Origin: H17-190 sp034435615
GTDB taxonomy: Bacteria > Chloroflexota > Dehalococcoidia > SM23-28-2 > HRBIN24
Assembly: GCA_034435615.1 (NCBI GenBank)
Contig: DAOTWZ010000019.1
Coordinates: forward strand, 1 to 64,000
DNA length: 64,000 nt
Direction of reading: 5' to 3'
The position numbers and the translations under genes are program-made. The notes beneath the pieces were generated by a model. It was not told the DNA's origin and did not search any database. It saw only the letters and a program-made list of their open reading frames with translations. Below are positions 35,388 through 43,754 of the stretch, piece after piece (positions within the stretch are counted from its first letter, which is position 1; each line of letters begins with the position of its first letter).

Positions 35388-36381
35388 CGTCCAGCAGGTG
35401 CATGGCCAGGACAGCGCCGGTGCCCTCGCCCAACCGCATGTCCATGTCCAGGAGGGGTCTGAGGCCTAGCTCATCCAGGGCGGGACGGTGCCCCGGCTCC
35501 GCCGAGCAGTGGGAGGCCAGCATGTAGGCCCGCGCCTGGGGGCAGAGCCGGGCCGCCACCAGGGCGGCCGCCCCGGCGATGAAGCCGTCCAGGAGGACGG
35601 GCACCCGCCGGGCCGCCCCCTGCAGGACCACCCCCACCAGACCGGCGATCTCGTACCCTCCCACCTTGGCCAGCACGTCCAGGGGGTCGGCCGGGTCGGG
35701 ACGGTTCACGGCCAGCGCCCGCTCGATGACTGCTACCTTGTGCCGCAGGCCCTCCTCGTCCAGGCCGGTGCCGCGGCCGGTGACGCTGGCCACCGGCCGG
35801 CCCGTCAGGGCGGCGACGATGGCGCTGGCCGCCGTCGTGTTGCCTATCCCCATCTCCCCGGTGGCCAGCACCTGGGCCCCCCGTTCTATCTCCTCCGCCG
35901 CCACCTCCAGCCCCACCGCCACGGCCCGCTCCGCCTCCGCCCGGGACATGGCCGGCCCCTCGGCCATATTGGCGGTGCCCGGTCCCACCTTGCGCACCAG
36001 CAGACCCGGTGCCTCCGGGACGCTGGCCGCCACCCCGATGTCCACCACCAGCACCCGCGCTCCCGCCCGGCGGGCCAGCACGTTGATGGCGGCGCCCCCC
36101 CGCAGGAAGTTGGCCACCATCTGGGCCGTAACCGAGGACGGATAGGCTGACACCCCCTCCCTGGCGACGCCGTGATCCGCTGCCATCAGCACCACCGTCT
36201 TGTGGGGAAGGCGCTGACGGGGCCGGCCGGTGACGCCGGCCAGCCACACTGCCAGCTCCTCCAGACGGCCCAGGCTGCCCGGCGGCTTGGTGAGGCGGTC
36301 CATCCGCCGCTGGGCCTCCTCCATAGCCTCCTTGTCCAGGGGGCCCACGGAGGCGATGACCTCTGCGATGACGCCTTTCAT
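35323..36381 (-). CDS. cobT: Nicotinate-nucleotide-dimethylbenzimidazole phosphoribosyltransferase
   Basis: 352 residues, standard length. It starts with RMDRLTKPPGSLGRLEELAVWLAG, the family's N-terminal signature. LMAADHGVAREGVSAYP and GEMGIGNTTAASAI follow, and the probable catalytic Glu is at about 319 in RLGEGTGA. It activates the lower ligand base to its alpha-riboside phosphate for cobalamin assembly. ATG 36381 overlaps the cobD-like stop (GCATGA). No bluB or bza gene for making the base is in the window, so the ligand may be imported or made elsewhere. Confidence 0.96.
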   Translation of the reverse strand: MKGVIAEVIASVGPLDKEAMEEAQRRMDRLTKPPGSLGRLEELAVWLAGVTGRPRQRLPHKTVVLMAADHGVAREGVSAYPSSVTAQMVANFLRGGAAINVLARRAGARVLVVDIGVAASVPEAPGLLVRKVGPGTANMAEGPAMSRAEAERAVAVGLEVAAEEIERGAQVLATGEMGIGNTTAASAIVAALTGRPVASVTGRGTGLDEEGLRHKVAVIERALAVNRPDPADPLDVLAKVGGYEIAGLVGVVLQGAARRVPVLLDGFIAGAAALVAARLCPQARAYMLASHCSAEPGHRPALDELGLRPLLDMDMRLGEGTGAVLAMHLLDDALAILDEMATFEEAGVDDRI

Positions 36382-37502
36382 GCTCTGACCTCCCCGGAGG
36401 AATGGAGACCGGGCCGCGCCGCCAGCGCCCCGGCGAAGGCAGAGAGCACCCGCTCCACCTGCTCCGGCGCCGGCACCGCCAGCCGCACATGCCGGGGCAG
36501 GCCGAAGGAGGTGCAGTCCCGCACGCAGACGCCCCGCTCCAGGAGGGCGCGGCGTAGGGAGGGGGCGTCCCCCACCTCCACCAGCAGGTAGTTGGCGGCG
36601 CCGGCCAGCACTGTCAGCCCCTGTGCCCGCAGCCCCCGGGCCAGCGCCTCCCGGGCCTCTCGCACCGTTTGCCGAACCCTCTCCACGTGCTCAGGGCAGC
36701 CGCAGGCGGCTACGCCGGCGGCCACGGCGAAGGCGTTCACGCTCCAGGGCGGCTGGTGGGCCCGCAGGGCGGCCAGCAGGGGTGGCCGGCCGATGGCGTA
36801 CCCCAACCGCACGCCGGCCAGGGCGAAGACCTTGGTCAGAGAGCGCAGCAGCAGGAGGCGGCCCGCACCGGCCAGGGACACGGCGTCCCAGGCCCCGTCC
36901 ACGAAGTCGACGAAGGCCTCGTCCAGCACCAGCAGCCCGCCGGAGAGGGCGGCCAGGAGCCGCTCTACCTCCTCCCGCCCCAGGTAGACGCCGGTGGGGT
37001 TGGCCGGGCTGCAGACGAAGAGGACGTCCGGCCTGAGGGCCCTTAGCCGGCCGGCCAGCTCCTCCACGTCCCAGCGGAAGCCCTCCTCCGGCCGGGCGGG
37101 CAGGTGGAAGACCTGGGCTTCCCGCAGGCGGGCCGCCCGCTCGTACTCGCCGAAGGCGGGAGTGAGGACGGCCGCCCGCCCCTGGGGCGCCAGGAAGGCC
37201 TGACAGACCAGGTATATCAACTCCGTGGCGCCGTTGCCCGGGAGCACCCAGTCCGGCGGCACGCCGTGGCGCTGGGCCAGGGCCTCCCGCAGGCGCTGGT
37301 AGGTGCGCTCCGGGTAGGGGCGATAGTCACAGGCCCGGAGCGCCTCCACCACCCGGGGCGGCGGTGGCAGGGGCGCCAGGCTGGCGCTCAGGTCGAGAAC
37401 GCTGGCCGGGTCGAGCCCCAAGGCCCGCGCCTCCAGTTCGTCCAGGCCGCCGTGATAGACCGCTTCCATATCCTTCGCCCAGACCCTATTATGATGGGCC
37501 AT
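36378..37502 (-). CDS. cobD: L-threonine-O-3-phosphate decarboxylase (class I aminotransferase fold)
   Basis: 374 residues. PLP-dependent aspartate-aminotransferase fold with YHGG near the start (a CobD hallmark), NPTG, DEAFVDF, and the PLP-lysine segment SLTKVFALAGVRLGYAIG. It makes (R)-1-amino-2-propanol phosphate, the linker used by CbiB. HisC is a close homologue, but the surrounding cobalamin genes decide for CobD. ATG 37502 is the first start. ATG 37469 (MEAVYHGG) is an alternative closer to the conserved region. Confidence 0.9.
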   Translation of the reverse strand: MAHHNRVWAKDMEAVYHGGLDELEARALGLDPASVLDLSASLAPLPPPPRVVEALRACDYRPYPERTYQRLREALAQRHGVPPDWVLPGNGATELIYLVCQAFLAPQGRAAVLTPAFGEYERAARLREAQVFHLPARPEEGFRWDVEELAGRLRALRPDVLFVCSPANPTGVYLGREEVERLLAALSGGLLVLDEAFVDFVDGAWDAVSLAGAGRLLLLRSLTKVFALAGVRLGYAIGRPPLLAALRAHQPPWSVNAFAVAAGVAACGCPEHVERVRQTVREAREALARGLRAQGLTVLAGAANYLLVEVGDAPSLRRALLERGVCVRDCTSFGLPRHVRLAVPAPEQVERVLSAFAGALAARPGLHSSGEVRA

Positions 37503-37529
37503 CGTCGGGCCGTCTGCCAGGGGCCGGCC

Positions 37530-38456
37530 TCAGCCCCGCCCCTGGCGCCGCCCCCGAAGGAGAAGGACGCCCGCCACCAGGGCCGCCCCCAGGGCGGCCG
37601 TTCTGGCCACTATCGCCGTCCCCTCGTCCAGCAGGTGAGGGCGCAGGGGACGGCGAGTCTCCCCCAGGCGATAGTGGCCGGGCTTCTCCAGCTCCACGCC
37701 CAGGGCGCCGGCCATGGCCGCCATGGTCCAGCCTGCGTTGGGGCTCTCGGTGCGGCGGTGGTGGCGCCAGGCGGTGGCCAGGGCCCTCAGCGGCCGGCCG
37801 GAGGCCAGGGCCAGCAACAGGGCGGCGAGGCGGGCCGGCAGGAGGTTGGCCGCATCGTCCAGGCGGGCCGCCGCCTTGCCCAGCTCCTCGTAACGGCCGC
37901 GGTAGCCCCACATGGCGTCCATGGTGTTGATGGCACGGTAGGCCAGGGCGCCCGGGGTGCCCAGGAGCAGGTAATAGAGCCAGGGGGCGAGGAAGGCGTC
38001 GGTGGTGTTCTCGGCCAGCGACTCCAGCCCCGCCGAGACCAGGCGAGGACCGTCCAGGACGGAGACGTCACGGCCCACCAGGCTGCGGGCCCGCCAGCGG
38101 GCGGCGGGGAGATCGTCCCTCTCCAGGGTCTGACGCAGGGCCCGGGCCTCCCCCAGGAGGCCCCGCACGGCGAAGGTGCTCTTAAGAAGGGCCGCCTCCG
38201 CCAGGAATGCCAGCCAGGGGGAGCGACGCTCCAGCCCGGCCAGCCAGCCACTGGCCCGCCAGGCGAGGACGAGGGGCAGGGCCACCGCCACCGCCAGGCC
38301 GAAAAGGCGCTGCCGACGGCCATCCAGCCGCAGGCCCAGCCCCTCCAGAGGCGGCAGCGTCCTCCCCACCCAGGCGGTGGGATGCAGGGGCGTGGGCGGC
38401 TCGCCCAGGGCCACGTCCAGGGCCAGGGCGGTCAGGAAGAGGGCCAGGGGCCTCAT
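37530..38456 (-). CDS. cbiB: Adenosylcobinamide-phosphate synthase
   Basis: 308 residues from ATG 38456; ATG 38468 is also possible. The membrane protein opens ALFLTALALDVALGEPPTPLHPTAWVGR, a typical CbiB start. LVGRDVSVLDGPRLVSAGLESLAENTTDAFLAP and RAINTMDAMWGYRG are family signatures. It attaches aminopropanol phosphate to cobyric acid. First gene of the cobalamin unit. The 158-base gap to the divergent fur gene contains no cobalamin-riboswitch consensus that I can find, but does contain a 20-bp palindrome. Confidence 0.94.
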   Translation of the reverse strand: MRPLALFLTALALDVALGEPPTPLHPTAWVGRTLPPLEGLGLRLDGRRQRLFGLAVAVALPLVLAWRASGWLAGLERRSPWLAFLAEAALLKSTFAVRGLLGEARALRQTLERDDLPAARWRARSLVGRDVSVLDGPRLVSAGLESLAENTTDAFLAPWLYYLLLGTPGALAYRAINTMDAMWGYRGRYEELGKAAARLDDAANLLPARLAALLLALASGRPLRALATAWRHHRRTESPNAGWTMAAMAGALGVELEKPGHYRLGETRRPLRPHLLDEGTAIVARTAALGAALVAGVLLLRGRRQGRG

Positions 38457-38586
38457 CCGTCCGGGCATCGGGCCAGTTATACTCCTTCTCTTCGCCATTG
38501 TAACGGAGCAAGAGGACCAGGCCTCGCGGAGGAGGGCCATCGCGCCCTTTATTTCTCAAATCCTGCCATCGGTTCTTGACAAAGAC

Positions 38587-38606
38587 GTATGATATATATT
38601 TGATAC
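38587..38606. promoter_or_regulatory. Fur-type palindrome at the fur start
   Basis: GTATGATATATATTTGATAC, an AT-rich imperfect palindrome with 16 of 20 positions symmetric, eight bases before the fur start codon and about 130 from cbiB. Its size and AT-rich symmetry suit a Fur/PerR/Zur-type operator. TTGACA at 38576-38581 just upstream may be a -35 for fur, though no good -10 stands 16-18 bases from it. Confidence 0.55.
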
Positions 38607-38614
38607 TTGAAGTC

Positions 38615-39067
38615 ATGGAGACCCCTCTGGACAGGGACAGCCTCATCCAGTTGATGCGTCGGCGGGGCATCCGCGTCACCGCTCAGCGGCTGGCGGTGTC
38701 GGCGGTGCTGGCCAGCACCAGGGAGCACCTCACCGCCCAGGAGATCTTCCAGCGGGTGCGGGAGCACTTCCCCCACATTACCATCGGCACCGTCTACAAC
38801 ACGCTGGAGACCCTCGCCCGGCACGGCCTCATCCAGCCGCTGGCCTTCCCGGAGGCGGTTCGCTACGACGCCAACACGACCCCCCATGCCAACCTGGTCT
38901 GCCTCCAGTGCGGCAACATAGAGGACGCGGCGGACGACGAGGGGCTCCTCTCCCGCCTGCAGGAGCAGATAAAGGGACGCTTCGCCTTCCGCGTCCTCTC
39001 CCAGCGGATGGACTTCTACGGCCTCTGCTCCCGCTGCACCAGCGAGGCCGCCCTGGCCCCTCTCTAG
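38615..39067 (+). CDS. Fur-family metalloregulator
   Basis: 150 residues from ATG 38615. The winged helix reads RVTAQRLAVSAVLASTREHLTAQEIFQRV, then TIGTVYNTLETLARHGLI, as in PerR/Fur. The dimer domain has Cys96/Cys99 (CLQC) and Cys138/Cys141 (CSRC) for structural zinc. HANLVCLQCG is like PerR and Fur. Its metal (Fe, Zn, Mn or peroxide sensing) cannot be told from these motifs. It is divergent from the cobalamin operon, with a palindrome in between that probably serves autoregulation. Confidence 0.92.
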   Translation: METPLDRDSLIQLMRRRGIRVTAQRLAVSAVLASTREHLTAQEIFQRVREHFPHITIGTVYNTLETLARHGLIQPLAFPEAVRYDANTTPHANLVCLQCGNIEDAADDEGLLSRLQEQIKGRFAFRVLSQRMDFYGLCSRCTSEAALAPL

Positions 39068-39069
39068 GG

Positions 39070-40011
39070 CTACGATTCGGCTGTCAGGCTCAGCACCAGC
39101 TTGCCCCGCACGTGTCCCTCCTCGCTGATCTCGTGGGCGCGGGGCGCCTCCCGAAGGGGGAGCACCAGACTCACCACGGGCCGCACCGCCCCGGCGTCGA
39201 TGAGCCGGGCCAGCTCCTGCAACTGCTGGCGGTCCGGCCGGACGACGATGCGCTCCGCCCGCACGCCGTACTCCTGCGCCTTGTCCAGGGGTGAGCGGCC
39301 CACGATGGTCACCAGGACGCCGCCGGGGCGGAGCACCTGCCAGGAGCGCTCCAGCGTCTCCCCGCCCACGCAGTCCAGGACGACGTCCACGTCCCGCACC
39401 GCATCCTCGAAGGGAGTGGCGGTGTAGTCCACCACCTCGTCGGCGCCCAGGCCGCGCAGGAACTCCACGTTGCGGCTGGAGGCGGTGCCGATGACGTGCG
39501 CCCCCTTCCACTTGGCTAGCTGGACGGCGAAATGCCCCACCCCTCCCGCCGCGGCGTGGACCAGCACCCGCTGGCCGGGCTGCAGTCCGGCCGTGTCGAA
39601 GAGGGCCTGCCAGGCCGTGAGGGCGGCCAGGGGGACGGCGGCGGCGTGGACGTGGTCCAGGGAGCGAGGCTTGGGCGCCAGGTGCTCCTCCGGCGCCGTG
39701 GCGTACTCGGCGTAGCCGCCTCCCGGCTGGGGGAAGCGGATCAGACCGTAGACCTCGTCCCCCGGCCGCAGCGAGCCCACGCCCGGCCCCACCTCCTCCA
39801 CCACCCCCGAGATGTCCCAGCCCAGCACCGCCGGGAACTCCTGAATGAGGCGGGCCACGCCCTCCCCCTTGCGCGTCTTCCAGTCCACTGGGTTGATGCC
39901 GGCGGCGTGGACTCGCACCAGGGCCTCCCCCTGGGCGGGCTGGGGGCGGGGGGCCTCACCGTAGACCAGCACCTCCGGCCCCCCGAACCTGTGCATCTGC
40001 ACTGCCTTCAT
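39070..40011 (-). CDS. Zinc-independent quinone oxidoreductase-like medium-chain dehydrogenase
   Basis: 313 residues from ATG 40011, with GGGAGAGG upstream. Opens MKAVQMHRFGGPEVLVYGEAP as quinone oxidoreductases do. GroES-like domain to about 125, then a Rossmann domain with VHAAAGGVGHFAVQLA. The structural-zinc cysteines of classical alcohol dehydrogenases are absent. It likely reduces quinones or enones with NADPH. It ends two bases from the fur stop, convergent, and stands alone otherwise. A 66-codon upstream extension of the frame is not believed. Confidence 0.9.
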   Translation of the reverse strand: MKAVQMHRFGGPEVLVYGEAPRPQPAQGEALVRVHAAGINPVDWKTRKGEGVARLIQEFPAVLGWDISGVVEEVGPGVGSLRPGDEVYGLIRFPQPGGGYAEYATAPEEHLAPKPRSLDHVHAAAVPLAALTAWQALFDTAGLQPGQRVLVHAAAGGVGHFAVQLAKWKGAHVIGTASSRNVEFLRGLGADEVVDYTATPFEDAVRDVDVVLDCVGGETLERSWQVLRPGGVLVTIVGRSPLDKAQEYGVRAERIVVRPDRQQLQELARLIDAGAVRPVVSLVLPLREAPRAHEISEEGHVRGKLVLSLTAES

Positions 40012-40344
40012 CTGCGCCTCTCCCGTCGTGGAGTGCAGGCCCGGCGACCAGCCGGCGTCCACCCCCTGGCGCCTGCCTGCCCGGACTAGGATAGCAGCCC
40101 CACGGCCCGACAGCGCGCCGGCCAGCCCGGACGCCCGTTTTTTCTCTGTCTCCCCGAGCACTCCGGGCCCGGCAGGGAGATAAGCGTAGCAGGAGGGGGA
40201 CTTCCGCACGTCAGGCCGTCGCAGGGCGGGAGCGGCGGTGGAAGTTTTTCAGTAGAGGCAGCCCCGGGCCTCTTGGCACAGGCTGGAGGAAGGAGTAATT
40301 TATGTATAATCTCCAGCGACAGGGGCTGGGGGGAGGTGGGGAGA
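40012..40344. other. Non-coding gap with a candidate sigma-gene promoter
   Basis: 333 bases between divergent genes. Near the right end stand TTGGCA (40273-40278) and, 17 bases on, TAATTT; a perfect TATAAT lies at 40305-40310, 35 bases before the sigma-factor start. No clear operator, RNA gene or repeat is seen in the rest, which is moderately GC-rich with a T-run at 40138-40143. Confidence 0.5.
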
Positions 40345-40908
40345 ATGGCTTCTTGGCCGCAGGAACAGGCAGCGGCGGACGACGCTGACCTCATAGTCCG
40401 CTGCGCCAGAGGGGACGCCCAGGCCTTCGGCGAGCTGTACGACAGATACGTCGACCAGGTCTACAGGCGGGCCTACTATTTCCTCCGCGACAGGGCCCAG
40501 GCGGAGGAGCTGAGCACGGAGACGTTCCTCCAGGCCTGGTCGGAGGCGCGGCGTCGCCCGCGGCGGGACGTCCCCGTCCTGCTGTGGCTCCTGGGCATCG
40601 CTCACCGCCTTCTGCTGGCCCGGCTCGGGGGCCCGGCCGGCGGTGCCCACCTTCCCGGGGGAGAGGAGGCCGTCGCTGCCGCACACCCCCCGGAACGGAA
40701 CAGCCACCAGGAGGACGTCACCAGGGCCATCCTGCGGCTGCGGCCCCTGGAGCAGCAGGTGCTGCTCCTGCGCTTCGTGGACGGCCTGGGATACGAGGAG
40801 ATAGCGCGCCTCCTGGGCCGGAAGCTTTCGGAGGTGCACTCCCTCCAGTACCGGGCGCTGGCCAACCTGAGCCGCATCCTCTCCTCCTCCATCTCCCGGC
40901 AGGAGTAG
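40345..40908 (+). CDS. ECF-type RNA polymerase sigma factor
   Basis: 187 residues from ATG 40345, with GGGGGGAGGTGGGGAG before it. Region 2: DLIVRCARGDAQAFGELYDRYVDQVYRRAYYFL with QAEELSTETFLQAW. Region 4: LRPLEQQVLLLRFVDGLGYEEIARLLGRKLSEVHSLQYRAL. There is no sigma-3 domain, so it is an ECF factor. The linker between regions is Gly/Pro-rich. No anti-sigma gene is adjacent; the only neighbour downstream is the convergent kelch lipoprotein gene. Regulon unknown. Confidence 0.92.
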   Translation: MASWPQEQAAADDADLIVRCARGDAQAFGELYDRYVDQVYRRAYYFLRDRAQAEELSTETFLQAWSEARRRPRRDVPVLLWLLGIAHRLLLARLGGPAGGAHLPGGEEAVAAAHPPERNSHQEDVTRAILRLRPLEQQVLLLRFVDGLGYEEIARLLGRKLSEVHSLQYRALANLSRILSSSISRQE

Positions 40909-40920
40909 GGGCGGACCCGG

Positions 40921-41979
40921 TCAGCGGCCAGGGGTGAAGGCCTCGTTCCTGTCGCTGGCGGAGAGGCCGGGCGAGGTGCCGCCGGCCAGCACGTAGATAG
41001 TGTCGCCCACCGCCGCCGCCCCCAGGCCGTGGCGGGCCGTGGGCATGGGGGGCTGGCTGCTCCAGCGGTCGGTGGCGGGGTCGTAGGCCTCGTTCTCGTC
41101 GAAGGTGCCGGCGGGCTCCTCCCCGCCGAAGACGTATATGCGGCCTCCCACCACGGCGGCGGCGATGCCGCTACGGGGCGTGGGCAGGGGGCTGAGGCGT
41201 CGCCAGGTATCGGTGGCCGGGTCGTAGACCTCCGTCACGTCCACATTGCGCCCGAAGTCCAGGGCGACGCGGCCGCCGATGGCGTAGAGCTTGTCTCCCA
41301 CCACCGCCACCGCCAGATGATCGCGCGCCACCTGCATGGCGGCCCGCCGCTCCCAGGTGTCGGTGGCCGGGTCGTAGACCTCGACGACGCCCACATTGGC
41401 GCCGCCAGCGGCGGTGACGCCCCCCACCGCGTGTATCTTCCCGCCGATGACGCCCGCCCCCAGGCCTCCCCGCGCCGTGGGCATGGGTGCCCGGCGCGCC
41501 CAACGGTCCGTGGACGGGTCGTATTCGTAGACGCTGTTCACCGGGGCGAATCCACCTCCCCTGAAGCCGCCTATAACGTAGAGCTTCCCTCCCACCGCGA
41601 CGGCGGCCACGTGGTGGAGGCTCTCCGGCAGGGGGGCGACGGCCTGCCAGGTATCGGCGGCCGGGTCGTAGACCTCCACGGTGCGGCCCACATCGCCGGC
41701 GGGGCCCATCCCACCGATGACGTAGATGCGGCCGTCCAGGGCCACCGCCGCCACCTCGCTGCGGGGGGTGGGGACGGGCGCCCTGATGCGCCAGGCCGGG
41801 GCAGCAGGGGCAACCGGGCTGGCGGGGACCAGCCGGGGCGTCTCCCCGGCCCTCGGGGAGGGGGAAGGGGCAGCACCCCCGCCGCAGGCCAGCCCCAGGG
41901 CGAGGAGGCCCAGGAGCCCCCACCAGAGGGCCCGCGGCGCCCGGGCGAGGCCGCTACAGCGCGGGCGGAGCGCTCCCAC
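40921..41979 (-). CDS. Kelch-repeat lipoprotein
   Basis: 352 residues. The signal peptide has an arginine start, a hydrophobic core (ALWWGLLGLLALGLAC) and a lipobox LGLAC, so it is a lipoprotein. After a Pro-rich linker come six kelch repeats (glycine pairs in IYVIGG, LYVIGG, IHAVGG, LYAIGG, IYVFGG and YVLAGG) with YDPATDTW motifs. These should form a six-bladed propeller on the cell surface. The repeats are also visible in the DNA. Likely a binding or structural surface protein; ligand unknown. Convergent with the ECF sigma gene. Confidence 0.92.
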   Translation of the reverse strand: MGALRPRCSGLARAPRALWWGLLGLLALGLACGGGAAPSPSPRAGETPRLVPASPVAPAAPAWRIRAPVPTPRSEVAAVALDGRIYVIGGMGPAGDVGRTVEVYDPAADTWQAVAPLPESLHHVAAVAVGGKLYVIGGFRGGGFAPVNSVYEYDPSTDRWARRAPMPTARGGLGAGVIGGKIHAVGGVTAAGGANVGVVEVYDPATDTWERRAAMQVARDHLAVAVVGDKLYAIGGRVALDFGRNVDVTEVYDPATDTWRRLSPLPTPRSGIAAAVVGGRIYVFGGEEPAGTFDENEAYDPATDRWSSQPPMPTARHGLGAAAVGDTIYVLAGGTSPGLSASDRNEAFTPGR

Positions 41980-42089
41980 GCCACCAGGGTAACCGGCGAG
42001 GCGACTGCCCGGCCAGCCCCGGGCCTTGTAGAGCGGGCAGTCCCTGTTCTACGCTGGGGCGGGACATCGCGCCGGAGGAGGACGCAGGC

Positions 42090-43754
42090 ATGAACGAGGA
42101 GCTGAGCGGTGGGCAGGTGATAGCGCGGCAGCTCGCCCTGGCGGGGATCGATACCTGCTTCGGCATCGTGGCGGGGCCCATGATCCCCGCCATGTACGCC
42201 CTGCGAAGGGAAGGGATACGTTTCATCGGCTGTCGACACGAGGAGCAGGCGGTCTTCATGGCCCAGGCCTGGGGCTATCTGACGGGGCGCCCCGGCGTGG
42301 TGATGACCGGCTCCGGGCCCGGCACCACCAACACCGTCACCGGTCTGCTGGCCGCCCAGGCCAATGGCTGGCCGGTGGTGGTACTGGGGGGCTCCGGCCT
42401 GGCCCGGGAGCGGGGGCTGGGCAGCTTCCAGGAGACGGACCAGGTGCGGGCGCTGGCCCCCTTCTGCAAGTGGGCGGTGGAGGTGGACAGCGTGGAGCGC
42501 ATCCCTCAGTACCTCCACCTGGCCCTGGGGAAGGCCGTCAGCGGCCGGCCAGGGCCGGTCTACCTGGACTTCCCGGGCGAGCTGCCCGGGCAGCGAGTGG
42601 CGGCGGAGGCGGTGCGCTTCGTCCACCAGACGCCCAGGGTGACCAGGCCCCAGCCAGACGCCGCCGCCATAGAGGAGACGGCCCGCCTGCTGGCGGAGGC
42701 GGAGCGTCCCCTGGTCCTCATCGGCAAGGGGGCGGCCTGGGCCGGGGCCGGCCCCGCCCTGGAGCGCCTGGTGGGGCTGGGCCTCCCCTTCCTCGCCTCC
42801 CCCATGGGGCGGGGCGTCGTGCCCGACGACGACCCCAGAAACGTGGGCAGCGCCCGCTCCCTGGCCCTCCGCCAGGCCGACGTGGTGCTGATGATGGGCG
42901 GACGCTTCAACTGGATCTTCCATTACGGCCGGCCGCCCCGCTTCGCCGAGGGCGTGCGCATCGTCCAGGTGGACGTGGTGGCGGAGGAGCTGTACAGCGG
43001 CGCCCCGGTGGAGCTGGGCCTGGTGGCCGACTGCGCCGCCGCGGCGGAAGCGCTGCACGAGGCCCTCAGGGGGCGTCGCCTGCGCTGCCAGGATACGGGC
43101 TGGCTGGAGGGGCTGCGGCGCGAGGGCGAGCGGGGCCAGGCCCAGCTCGAGGAGCTGCTGCGCTCCGATGCCCGCCCCGTGAGCCCCTACCGCCTCTGGG
43201 GCGAGGTGCGGGACGTCCTCCCCCGCGAGGCGACGGTGGTCATGGAAGGGGAGGTCATCATGGCGGTGGGCCGTCAGGTGCAGCCCGCCTACCGCCCCAA
43301 GCAGATCCTCAACGCCGGCACCTCCGCCTGCATGGGGACGGGGGTGCCCTACGCCATCGGCGCCAAGCTGGCCCGGCCGGAGGGGCCGGTGGTGGCGGTG
43401 CTGGGGGACTCCGCCTTCGGCTTCAGTGCCATGGAGGTGGAGACGGCCGCCCGCGTGGGGGCGCCGGTGGTCTTCGTCATCAGCAACAACCAGGGGGTGA
43501 CGGGGAACCGGGGACGCACTCAGGCCCCCGCCTGGCCCCAGTTGCCGGAGGCCTCCGCCCTCCTGCCCGCCCGCTACGAGATGATGGCTGAGATGGTGGG
43601 GGGCTATGGCGTCTGCGTGGAGGAGCCGGAGAGGATAAGGCCCGCCCTGGAGGCCGCCCTGGCCTCCGGCCGGCTGGCCATCGTCAACGTCATGACGGAC
43701 CCCTCCTTCAGGAGCCCCCTGGCGGAGCGGGCCGGCCCCTCCATGATGTACTAG
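42090..43754 (+). CDS. Thiamine-diphosphate enzyme, 2-hydroxyacyl-CoA lyase/oxalyl-CoA decarboxylase-like
   Basis: 554 residues. N-terminal pyrimidine-binding domain with the Glu of CRHEEQA near 51, a central domain, and a C-terminal diphosphate-binding domain with [11 protein letters not shown]...SNNQG near 439-467. [14 protein letters not shown] is the form found in oxalyl-CoA decarboxylase and 2-hydroxyacyl-CoA lyase rather than acetolactate synthase. Those enzymes split 2-hydroxyacyl-CoA to formyl-CoA, or decarboxylate oxalyl-CoA. Two CoA-transferase genes lie 8-10 kb away. Its stop shares CTAG with that of the convergent GGDEF-EAL gene. Confidence 0.88.
   Translation: MNEELSGGQVIARQLALAGIDTCFGIVAGPMIPAMYALRREGIRFIGCRHEEQAVFMAQAWGYLTGRPGVVMTGSGPGTTNTVTGLLAAQANGWPVVVLGGSGLARERGLGSFQETDQVRALAPFCKWAVEVDSVERIPQYLHLALGKAVSGRPGPVYLDFPGELPGQRVAAEAVRFVHQTPRVTRPQPDAAAIEETARLLAEAERPLVLIGKGAAWAGAGPALERLVGLGLPFLASPMGRGVVPDDDPRNVGSARSLALRQADVVLMMGGRFNWIFHYGRPPRFAEGVRIVQVDVVAEELYSGAPVELGLVADCAAAAEALHEALRGRRLRCQDTGWLEGLRREGERGQAQLEELLRSDARPVSPYRLWGEVRDVLPREATVVMEGEVIMAVGRQVQPAYRPKQILNAGTSACMGTGVPYAIGAKLARPEGPVVAVLGDSAFGFSAMEVETAARVGAPVVFVISNNQGVTGNRGRTQAPAWPQLPEASALLPARYEMMAEMVGGYGVCVEEPERIRPALEAALASGRLAIVNVMTDPSFRSPLAERAGPSMMY

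Noticed and set aside
38456..38615. Cobalamin riboswitch upstream of cbiB
   Set aside because: No B12-box-like consensus or extended fold could be recognised; a covariance search was not possible.
40921..41979. Regular DNA repeats resembling a CRISPR array
   Set aside because: They are codon-level kelch repeats within an open reading frame, with unequal units.
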